NCBI GenBank assembly: GCA_051155735.1
Contig: DAXETX010000015.1
Coordinates: 1-13,503 of the forward strand
Length of the DNA stretch: 13,503 nucleotides
Source: JASJCP01 sp051155735
GTDB lineage: Bacteria; Cyanobacteriota; Cyanobacteriia; Cyanobacteriales; Xenococcaceae
Direction: 5' to 3'
This document shows, piece by piece, positions 7,827-13,503 of the stretch (the first letter of the stretch is position 1; each line of letters starts with the position of its first letter). A program made the position numbers and the translations under genes. The notes below the pieces were generated by a model. It was not told the DNA's origin. It saw nothing but the letters and a program-made list of their open reading frames with translations, and made no database searches.

Positions 7827-8870
7827 TCAAGAATTAGTTAAAGAGATATCCTCTACACGCTCAACCAAAATCTGAGGATTAGCTTGTTGTGGCGAGCCAA
7901 AATTAATTGTGCCTTTAGCTTTAATGATGACATTAGGCTCAATTAAAGTATTTCTACCTGGAATAATATTTTCTTGATTGCTGTTCCAGATAGTCGCAAG
8001 TTTAGCTCTAATTTGATCGAAAGTATTGATATCAGTAAAATTTACTAAAGTAAAAATGCGCGAATAGTTTTGAGTTGTTACTTCTATGCCATAGACATCA
8101 AATTTAATTTGAGGACTTTGAGGAAACTTAACCAGTTTACCTGTTAAGGTTTTTGGTTGTTCATGCCAAGACGCGATCGAATCTAAAACTGTTATTGGCT
8201 GTTCTATTGCTGAATTTAAGATTAAGTGGGTTGGTTGTTGGGGTTGAGCTTGCACTTGATAATAAAGTTGAATAATATCACCTCGATTTAAACCTTGGAT
8301 ATATTGATTTTGCTGCACAAAAATCGGCATAACTTGCTCTTTATATTCGATCACTAAAATCTGTTCATAAATTGCATGAACTTTGGCAATTAAATTATCT
8401 TGATTAATTAATTCAGTGGGTAAGCTTAATTCTCGTTCATATTCAGGATAATCAGCTAAACCTGACCATTTCTCTAAAATTTTAAGTGATTTTACTGCGA
8501 TATGTTGTTGAGGACTGGGATTATCAATTAAGCTACCTTGAACACATACTAAATCATGGCGATTAACTTGACTCAAAATCTTGCTAGTTTTTGGCTCATT
8601 AGCAAGTAATGAAAATTCGCGATGCTTAAAGAAATTTTCTGGTTCTCTAACTGACATCACATACATTTGGGAAGCTGTAACTCCGCCATGAATTCTTCCA
8701 ATCAAACCTGTATGTTCTAACTCTTGAGATAGCAAGGTTAATTCTAGATTTTGATAAGCTTGAGGATTGTAACTACAAGTTTCAGCATTAGCTCGAAAAA
8801 AACTGAAACCAAGGATTGAGAGGATAATAATGCCAATAAATAGCGGTATTTTAAAGTATTTACGCTGCAT
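7827..8870 (-). CDS. Exported protein of unknown function with OB-like repeats
   Basis: I do not recognise a named family. The 347-residue protein starts with a typical signal peptide: MQRK, a hydrophobic run at about 8-24, and a likely cut after ANA (residue 29). Cys32 comes just after the cut, but there is no clear lipobox. Three beta-rich segments seem to repeat, at about 53-134, 158-225 and 239-342. Each opens with a LIGR/LIAK/LTGK-type strand (57-59, 161-163, 242-245). The first two share an NRxD turn (103-106 and 195-198), followed by a Gln/Pro-rich loop and a closing strand. The pattern resembles periplasmic OB folds, which is an inference. Asp and Glu do not form an obvious active site. 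Only two cysteines (32 and 109) are present. It is convergent to the PBP gene and downstream of rplY, but the rplY terminator separates it, so it is probably transcribed alone. No clear Shine-Dalgarno precedes the ATG. Confidence 0.8.
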   Translation of the reverse strand: MQRKYFKIPLFIGIIILSILGFSFFRANAETCSYNPQAYQNLELTLLSQELEHTGLIGRIHGGVTASQMYVMSVREPENFFKHREFSLLANEPKTSKILSQVNRHDLVCVQGSLIDNPSPQQHIAVKSLKILEKWSGLADYPEYERELSLPTELINQDNLIAKVHAIYEQILVIEYKEQVMPIFVQQNQYIQGLNRGDIIQLYYQVQAQPQQPTHLILNSAIEQPITVLDSIASWHEQPKTLTGKLVKFPQSPQIKFDVYGIEVTTQNYSRIFTLVNFTDINTFDQIRAKLATIWNSNQENIIPGRNTLIEPNVIIKAKGTINFGSPQQANPQILVERVEDISLTNS

Positions 8871-8965
8871 AATTCAATTTTCAAGCTTAAATAGTAAATC
8901 TTGAGGTGGTAATGTTTTTCTTCATGAGATTTTTCCTGATTTAGCGATCGCCTAAACCCAAAAAT

Positions 8966-8990
8966 ACCAGAGATAGCAATTATCTCTGGT
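8966..8990 (-). terminator. Intrinsic terminator of rplY
   Basis: A perfect 10-bp stem, ACCAGAGATA at 8966-8975 and its complement at 8981-8990, with a 5-base loop. On the - strand the stem is followed by TTTTT (complement of 8961-8965, with one interruption). It lies 36 bases past the rplY stop and ends the purA-rplY unit. Confidence 0.75.
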
Positions 8991-9026
8991 CTAAAAACTT
9001 CAGGCATTATTGATCGACTATTGTGA

Positions 9027-9629
9027 TTAAACTTCGGTTAATCCGCCTTCTTCTGAAGTACCCTCATCAGTCATTTTCGCAGGTGCGCTAAGGGAAAAAA
9101 CAGTTTGTTCTGGATCGTCTAAAACTATGACACCTTCAGGAAAGACCACTTCTTTTACTGCTAAATTACTGCCAATCTCAAACTTAGAGATATCAATCTG
9201 GATTGATTCAGGAATATTATCCCCCGAACAACTAATATTTAATTCAGTTAAATTCTGCTCGAAAATCCCTCCTAGTTTGATTCCTGGTGCTGTTCCTACT
9301 ATTTCAATCGGTACAACTAAATTAATCTGTTGATCGGCAGAAACAGCGAAAAAGCTCAAGTGGTAAATGTTTCTTTTCCAAGGATGAGCTTGGACTTCTC
9401 TAATTAAAGCTTTTCCTTTCCAGGGAAGATCGCTAACATTAAGATCGACTAAGGTGTTATTAATTGCTGCATCTTTCAACAAAGTTTGAGCTTCCTTCCC
9501 ATCCATTACTAAAGATACTGACTCTGCTCCCTTGTGTCCATAAAGCACAGCAGGAATTGAGCCTTCACGACGTAAAGCTCTAGGTTTGCTACCTTCGGGT
9601 CTAGTTTTACATTCAACTGTGATCTTCAT
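9027..9629 (-). CDS. rplY: 50S ribosomal protein L25 (bL25, TL5/CTC long form)
   Basis: This protein binds 5S rRNA in the central protuberance of the large subunit. The 200 residues match the long TL5/CTC form: an N-terminal 5S-binding beta domain (about 1-93) and a C-terminal beta domain (about 100-182), followed by an acidic, Gly/Glu-rich tail (187-198). Seen: REGSIPAVLYG at 21-31, and HPWKRNIYHLSFF at 82-94, matching the usual HP...HVDF signature except that Ser replaces the Asp. The start is ATG with a weak GAGAG purine run a few bases upstream. It lies 105 bases downstream of purA on the same strand; from memory the same order is found in Synechocystis, which supports co-transcription from the purA promoter. 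The gene appears intact and ordinary. Confidence 0.95.
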   Translation of the reverse strand: MKITVECKTRPEGSKPRALRREGSIPAVLYGHKGAESVSLVMDGKEAQTLLKDAAINNTLVDLNVSDLPWKGKALIREVQAHPWKRNIYHLSFFAVSADQQINLVVPIEIVGTAPGIKLGGIFEQNLTELNISCSGDNIPESIQIDISKFEIGSNLAVKEVVFPEGVIVLDDPEQTVFSLSAPAKMTDEGTSEEGGLTEV

Positions 9630-9660
9630 TAATTTGCTCTCTTTGAATTAAAAAATAAAT

Positions 9661-9731
9661 GGTTAAAATTAACCGACACTAAAATACCAAGCTGCCAGAA
9701 ACAACTTTTAGTTTCTCGTTCCAGTATGGCA
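9661..9731 (-). other. Inverted repeats in the purA-rplY spacer
   Basis: The spacer holds a composite hairpin starting 3 bases past the purA stop: AGAAAC/GTTTCT (9698-9703 and 9711-9716) nested inside TGCCA/TGGCA (9693-9697 and 9727-9731), with a 10-base bulge. A second inverted repeat, GGTTAA/TTAACC, lies at 9661-9674 and is followed on the - strand by a T-rich run. Either could be a leaky terminator or RNA-processing site that sets rplY apart from purA. Stems are short and the call is weak. Confidence 0.25.
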
Positions 9732-9734
9732 ATC

Positions 9735-11072
9735 TTAAGTCGCACTTACTGGCGAGCCATTAGCATCAAGCAAGGCTCTTTTCGGTCCATGAATTGGGTC
9801 TTCGACTATGATAGTTTGGTCGCGACTAGCACCGAGAGAAATAATTGCGATGGGAACTTCCATCAACTCCGCAAGAAACTTAAGATAATCTAATGCTTGC
9901 TTGGGTAAGTCTTCGAGAGAACGACATTCAGTTGTTGGTTGTTGCCAACCAGGCAAGGTTTGATAAATTGGCTGACAATCAGCAAAATGACTGGCATTAC
10001 TAGGAAAATGATAGCAAGTTTGACCATCAATTTCGTATGCCACACAAACTTTGATTTCTGCGAGTTCGTCTAAAACATCGAGTTTGGTAATTGCTAAACA
10101 ATCTAAGCCATTGATCCTGACTGCATAGCGACCGATAACCGCATCAAACCAACCACAACGACGACGCCGACCTGTAGTTGTGCCAAATTCAGCCCCGCGA
10201 TCGCTTAATAAGTTGCCAATTTCCCCTGCTAATTCTGTGGGAAAAGGACCTTCGCCAACGCGAGTCGTATAGGCTTTAGCAACCCCAATAACTCGGTCAA
10301 TAATGGTTGGACCAACACCAGAACCGACACAAGCACCACCTGCGATCGGATTAGAAGAGGTTACATAAGGATATGTTCCATGATCTAAGTCTAATAAAGT
10401 ACCTTGCGCACCTTCAAATAAAATATTTTTTTTCTGTTTGACTGCTTCATATATTTTAAGAGAACTATCTATTACATAAGGACGCAAGTATTCTGCGTAT
10501 TCTAGATATTCTGTAATTACTTCTTTCGGGTCTAGGGGAGGTAAGTTATATAATTTTTCTAAAATTACGTTTTTATAGTTAATTGTCCACTCAAGTTTTT
10601 CCCGTAACAGCCTAGAGTCCATCAAGTCTAAAACTCTGACTCCTGTTCGTTCCGATTTGTCCGCGTAAGTAGGACCAATTCCTCTCCCTGTTGTGCCGAT
10701 TTTAAAGTTACCGCGACGTTCTTCTGATGCGCGATCAATAGAACGATGATAGGGCATAGTAATGTGAGCAGTTTGCGAAATGTAGAGGTTATCTGTTTTA
10801 ACCCCTAATTGTTTAAGTTGCTCCATCTCATCGATTACTACTTGCGGATCGATTACTGTTCCCGAACCGATAATACACTCGGTATCTGGATACAAAATAC
10901 CAGAAGGAATCAAATGCAGTTTGAAAGTCTGTCCCGCGACGACAACCGTATGCCCTGCATTTACTCCTCCCTGAGAACGTACCACCACATCCGCCGAGCG
11001 ACTCAGTAAATCGGTGATTTTTCCTTTTCCTTCGTCACCCCACTGGGCGCCGATAACGATAACGTTAGCCAA
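9735..11072 (-). CDS. purA: Adenylosuccinate synthetase PurA
   Basis: PurA condenses IMP with aspartate using GTP, the first step from IMP to AMP, in the cytoplasm. The 445 residues are in the normal bacterial range. Motifs are complete: AQWGDEGKGK at the N-terminus with catalytic Asp13, NAGHT with catalytic His41, GTTGRGIGPTYADK at 126-139 (IMP/phosphate binding), GRRRRCGWFD, and TKLDVLD for the guanine base. The start is a TTG. Between it and the nearest upstream in-frame stop there is no ATG or GTG, and the protein then begins MANVIVIGAQWGDEG, the usual N-terminus, so TTG is well supported. No Shine-Dalgarno is visible. A strong promoter lies about 36 bases upstream, and rplY follows on the same strand. 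Confidence 0.97.
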   Translation of the reverse strand: MANVIVIGAQWGDEGKGKITDLLSRSADVVVRSQGGVNAGHTVVVAGQTFKLHLIPSGILYPDTECIIGSGTVIDPQVVIDEMEQLKQLGVKTDNLYISQTAHITMPYHRSIDRASEERRGNFKIGTTGRGIGPTYADKSERTGVRVLDLMDSRLLREKLEWTINYKNVILEKLYNLPPLDPKEVITEYLEYAEYLRPYVIDSSLKIYEAVKQKKNILFEGAQGTLLDLDHGTYPYVTSSNPIAGGACVGSGVGPTIIDRVIGVAKAYTTRVGEGPFPTELAGEIGNLLSDRGAEFGTTTGRRRRCGWFDAVIGRYAVRINGLDCLAITKLDVLDELAEIKVCVAYEIDGQTCYHFPSNASHFADCQPIYQTLPGWQQPTTECRSLEDLPKQALDYLKFLAELMEVPIAIISLGASRDQTIIVEDPIHGPKRALLDANGSPVSAT

Positions 11073-11107
11073 GGGTTTATTTAAAGCTACAGTTTACACA
11101 AACTATT

Positions 11108-11137
11108 ATTATCGTGGTTTGAGCCAGATGATGTCAA
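11108..11137 (-). promoter_or_regulatory. Promoter of purA(-rplY), sigma70 type
   Basis: On the - strand a perfect TTGACA (complement of 11132-11137) and GATAAT (complement of 11108-11113, five of six) are separated by 18 bases. Transcription would begin near 11101, giving a leader of about 30 bases to the TTG start. This is the best consensus promoter in the window. Confidence 0.65.
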
Positions 11138-11202
11138 ATTTAATTTTGTCACTCTCCTAAAGCTAAGTAGGACAAGAAGTTACCAAAATCTGCCCTTTGC
11201 TA

Positions 11203-11231
11203 TTGACTTAAAAATCAACATACTTTAGGAT
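11203..11231 (+). promoter_or_regulatory. Promoter of the coiled-coil gene pair, sigma70 type
   Basis: TTGACT (11203-11208, five of six) and TAGGAT (11226-11231, four of six and TAnnnT) are separated by exactly 17 bases. Transcription would start near 11238, with a leader of about 33 bases to the GTG at 11271. It diverges from the purA promoter with no overlap. Confidence 0.55.
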
Positions 11232-11270
11232 CAGAATTAAGTTGACGTAAAAATCATTAAGAAGAATCTA

Positions 11271-12245
11271 GTGAGCCAAATGACATCAATAACCGAAAAA
11301 GACCAGATATTAATTGCTTTTGAGCAACTTTTAGCACAGTATCAGCAAGCAGGCTCAAAAGTTGCCACTAAAGAAGCAGCAGCCGAAAAAATAAAAGATC
11401 AAGAATTAGTTACGCAAGCTACAGATTATACAGTTGATAATATTGTTAATGTTTTGGCTTTGTTACAACTAGAATTTGGTACTAGCATTAATCAGTTAAC
11501 CGAAAATCTAACTACGGAATCTAATAAACTTGAAGTTTTAAAAAAGGCGATCGCTGTAGAAAAAACTCATTTACAGCAATTATCTCAAGTAAGATTAGTA
11601 GCGGATGCTTTGTATTTATTAGAGCAGGAACATCAAGAGAAACTGAGACTAATAGCAGAAAATGCGAGGAAACAGCAAGAGGCAATTAATAAAGAAGTAG
11701 AAAATACTCGTAGAACCTGGTCACAAGAGCAAGCAGAATTTGAAATCAAAATTCAGGAAGAAGATCGATTATTGCAACAACAGAGAGAACAAGAAGTAGC
11801 CGATTATCAATATGAATTAACTAGGCAAAGAATCATCGAAACTGATGACTATGAAGCAGCTAAATACCAACAAGAAATTCAATTAGCTGATATCAGTGCT
11901 GAGAAAGAAAAAAATTGGCAACAAAGAGAAGCATATTTATTAGCTAATCAACAGGAATTAACTGAAAATCAACAAAAAATTGCTACCTTTGAAGACCAAA
12001 TTAAAGAAGCCTATAACAAAGCTAAAGGAGATGCGATTAAAGAAGCAGAAAGAAAAGCCAAAGTACAAGCGGATTTAATCGAAAAAGAATGGGAAGCTGA
12101 AAAACAAGGCTATGAATTTAAAGCGGAATCTTTACAAGCAACTATTGAGCGACAAATTAGTCAGATTAACGAATTAACCACTCAATTACAAGAAACAAAT
12201 ACTCAAGCGCAAAATTTAGCAATGAGAGCTTTTAATAATAACTAA
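11271..12245 (+). CDS. Coiled-coil protein of unknown function, first of a tandem paralogous pair
   Basis: The protein has 324 residues (321 if the ATG at 11280 is used instead of the GTG at 11271; a short GAAGA run before the GTG favours it slightly). It is rich in Gln, Glu, Lys and Ala and has no Pro or Cys. Residues about 70-315 look like a nearly continuous helix with heptad-like spacing. There is no signal peptide or membrane segment, so it should be cytoplasmic. It is a paralogue of the next protein: FG at 69-70, Trp150, YQY at 179-181, Trp216 and EKQ.Y ending at Tyr281 all have counterparts there. No catalytic motif is seen. By composition it resembles filament-forming or scaffold coiled-coil proteins; adjacent Anabaena genes of this sort (LfiA/LfiB) come to mind from memory, but homology was not tested. 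It is probably co-transcribed with the next gene, 41 bases away. Confidence 0.85.
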   Translation: MSQMTSITEKDQILIAFEQLLAQYQQAGSKVATKEAAAEKIKDQELVTQATDYTVDNIVNVLALLQLEFGTSINQLTENLTTESNKLEVLKKAIAVEKTHLQQLSQVRLVADALYLLEQEHQEKLRLIAENARKQQEAINKEVENTRRTWSQEQAEFEIKIQEEDRLLQQQREQEVADYQYELTRQRIIETDDYEAAKYQQEIQLADISAEKEKNWQQREAYLLANQQELTENQQKIATFEDQIKEAYNKAKGDAIKEAERKAKVQADLIEKEWEAEKQGYEFKAESLQATIERQISQINELTTQLQETNTQAQNLAMRAFNNN

Positions 12246-12286
12246 TTTATTCAATCTTAATTAATTATTTATCTTAGAAATTAATC

Positions 12287-13333
12287 ATGAATATCAATTC
12301 TAAAAGTACCAAAGCCGAAATTTTAGCTGCTTATAAAGAATTAGAAAAAGCTAAAAAAACATTAGAAACTGAAGTTAAAGCACAAATTAAAACAAATAAT
12401 AATATCAAGCCTGATTCTCCTCAAATAATTACTAAAAGCTCCACTATGGAACAAACAATTAAGATATTACAACAATTGCAAGTTAACTTTGGTAGTGCCA
12501 TAAGTAACTTATCGGAAAAATTAATTGCTGAAGCTACTACTTTACAAGAAATACAAACCTATATTGACCAAGAACAACAGCAGTTAGAAGAGTTACATGA
12601 ACTTACTGAAATTGAAGAAAACACCATAGATAATTTAATTCAACAATATCAAGAAAATTCTAAAACTTTTCAAGAAGAATATAATCAAGCTTTAGAAAGT
12701 ACTCAACAAGAAATTAGAGAATTAGCAACAGCTTGGACAAAAGAACAAGAAAATCATGATCGCGCTATTAAACAAAGAAATGAAACTAGAGCCAAAACAA
12801 AACAGCGCGCTATAGCAGAATATCAATATAATCTTGATTTGGCGAGAGATTTAGATACAGCAGCATACGAAAGACAGAAACAACTTTTATATCAAGAATT
12901 AGACGAAAATCGCCAAGAACAAGAAAAACAGTGGGAACAAAGCGAAAAAAGTCTTGTTGCCCAAGAAACAGAATATGCAGCAGCCAAACAAAAAGTAGCA
13001 GAATTTGAAGCTCAATTATCAGCAAAAATCAGACAAGGAGAAGAAGAAGGCAAAGGTATTGGTAACTATCAAGCGAAAATTAAATCCGATCTGAGAAATA
13101 AAGAAATACAAGGCGAGAAACAAAACTATCAACTCCGAATTCAAGCTTTAGAAACAACGATCCAAAATCAAGAAGCCAGAATTTATCAACTCTCAGAACA
13201 ATTAGACATCGCTCAAAAACAAGTTCAAGATTTGGCAGTTAAAGCGATTGAAGGTGCATCAAATCGTAAATCTTTTGACGCTATTAAAGAAATTGCGATC
13301 AAACAAGCTAAAACGCCCCAAAAAACTAAATAA
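12287..13333 (+). CDS. Coiled-coil protein of unknown function, second of a tandem paralogous pair
   Basis: The protein has 348 residues, rich in Gln, Glu and Lys, with no Cys. Its few Pro residues lie only outside the helical core: in an N-terminal linker (about 42-45) and near the C-terminus. It aligns almost without gaps to its upstream neighbour: FG at 68-69, Trp150, YQY at 179-181, Trp216, EKQNY ending at Tyr281, then a shared end ...QLAV/LAM-type helix to about 320. In the stretch from about 274 to 321, 17 of 48 aligned residues are identical by eye. It differs by having a Lys-rich tail of about 25 residues (IKEIAIKQAKTPQKTK) that the first copy lacks. No signal peptide, membrane segment or enzymatic motif is seen. 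The ATG has no clear Shine-Dalgarno; the 41-base AT-rich gap suggests translation from a shared message. A terminator follows. A structural or scaffold role is inferred only. Confidence 0.87.
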   Translation: MNINSKSTKAEILAAYKELEKAKKTLETEVKAQIKTNNNIKPDSPQIITKSSTMEQTIKILQQLQVNFGSAISNLSEKLIAEATTLQEIQTYIDQEQQQLEELHELTEIEENTIDNLIQQYQENSKTFQEEYNQALESTQQEIRELATAWTKEQENHDRAIKQRNETRAKTKQRAIAEYQYNLDLARDLDTAAYERQKQLLYQELDENRQEQEKQWEQSEKSLVAQETEYAAAKQKVAEFEAQLSAKIRQGEEEGKGIGNYQAKIKSDLRNKEIQGEKQNYQLRIQALETTIQNQEARIYQLSEQLDIAQKQVQDLAVKAIEGASNRKSFDAIKEIAIKQAKTPQKTK

Positions 13334-13365
13334 ATAGCTAAAGCCACAAGTTTCTAGGGTTACGA

Positions 13366-13399
13366 GTAGAGATAATCTTCCCAGTTATTTCTACTTTTT
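13366..13399 (+). terminator. Intrinsic terminator after the coiled-coil pair
   Basis: GTAGAGATAA (13366-13375) pairs with TTATTTCTAC (13385-13394) in a 10-bp stem with one G-U pair and a 9-base loop, followed directly by TTTTT (13395-13399). It lies 32 bases after the second coiled-coil stop and overlaps the stop codon of the convergent receiver gene. On the - strand no T-tract follows. Confidence 0.65.
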
Positions 13400-13503
13400 C
13401 TGATTAGAATTAATTAGCTTGGTAATAGTAGTTAGCAACAAAGAAATATTAATTGGTTTAGTCAGATGTTGCTGAAAACCTGCATTTAAAGCCCGTTGTC
13501 GAT
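13391..13503 (-). CDS. C-terminal end of a response-regulator receiver domain (partial)
   Basis: On the - strand an open frame enters from the right edge and ends at TAG (complement of 13391-13393), giving 36 residues. It reads ALNAGFQQHLTKPINI, then LLLTTITKLI and a short polar tail ending NQKK. This is the end of a REC domain: the A..AG(F/M)..(H/Y)L.KP signature carries the invariant Lys (13457-13459) and cis-Pro (13454-13456), followed by the last helix. The domain is at the extreme C-terminus, so the parent may be a hybrid histidine kinase or a multi-domain regulator ending in a receiver rather than one with a C-terminal DNA-binding output. Which one cannot be seen here. Confidence 0.75.
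   Translation of the reverse strand, partial: RQRALNAGFQQHLTKPINISLLLTTITKLINSNQKK

Larger units (their letters stand above)
3767..11554. repeat. HIP1 octamers (GCGATCGC), nine dispersed copies
   Basis: GCGATCGC occurs starting at 3767, 5619, 6530, 6610, 7121, 7713, 8944, 10197 and 11547. A random 8-mer would be expected well under once in 13.5 kb. HIP1 over-representation is a hallmark of many cyanobacterial genomes. Four copies lie inside the PBP gene; none falls in the dehydrogenase or in the second coiled-coil gene. Confidence 0.9.

Noticed and set aside
7822..7837. CTAATTC/GAATTAG palindrome over the stop codon of the exported-protein gene
   Set aside because: AT-rich 7-bp arms with a 2-base centre and no following T-tract; likely chance.
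8891..8896. TACTAT on the - strand as a -10 for the exported-protein gene
   Set aside because: No -35 at suitable spacing; one weak hexamer in AT-rich DNA is not evidence.
8744..9007. An 87-codon open frame on the - strand across the rplY terminator
   Set aside because: It overlaps the terminator and the start of the exported-protein gene in another frame, has no ribosome binding site, and its sequence resembles no protein family.
12810..13025. A Leu/Phe-rich frame antisense to the second coiled-coil gene, which looks like a membrane peptide
   Set aside because: It is the expected reverse complement of Gln/Glu/Lys codons and carries no start signals.

Overview
The window is ordinary chromosomal DNA from a cyanobacterium. 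The evidence is a full-length cyanobacterial-type ChlH (large magnesium chelatase subunit), an FHA-linked class A penicillin-binding protein, and nine copies of the HIP1 octamer GCGATCGC in 13.5 kb. The adjacency of purA and the L25 gene is, from memory, also found in Synechocystis. The DNA is AT-rich, with very AT-rich spacers and two Gln/Lys/Glu-rich genes at the right end. No rRNA, tRNA, CRISPR array, transposase or phage gene was found.

Layout, left to right. (1) The 3' part of a D-isomer-specific 2-hydroxyacid dehydrogenase (+) runs in from the left edge. (2) A short convergent spacer holds a 30-base palindrome that forms a strong intrinsic terminator for chlH. (3) chlH (-) fills about 4 kb. 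(4) A 376-base divergent spacer carries chlH control signals and probably the promoter of the next gene. (5) An FHA-GT51-transpeptidase class A PBP (+). (6) Convergent to it, an exported protein of unknown function built from OB-like repeats (-). (7) rplY (bL25) and purA, both (-), lie head to tail; rplY ends at a clear terminator and purA starts at a clear sigma70-type promoter. (8) A 198-base divergent spacer with well-formed promoters in both directions. (9) Two tandem paralogous coiled-coil genes (+), followed by an intrinsic terminator. (10) The last 36 codons of a response-regulator receiver domain (-), cut by the right edge.

The genes do not form one pathway. chlH commits protoporphyrin IX to chlorophyll; the PBP builds peptidoglycan and may sense protein phosphorylation through its FHA domain; purA supplies AMP precursors; rplY serves the ribosome. 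The least explained and most interesting part is the coiled-coil pair: co-transcribed paralogues of nearly equal length, with landmark residues at identical positions, which suggests a co-assembling pair of structural or scaffold proteins. The exported OB-repeat protein is the second unexplained gene.
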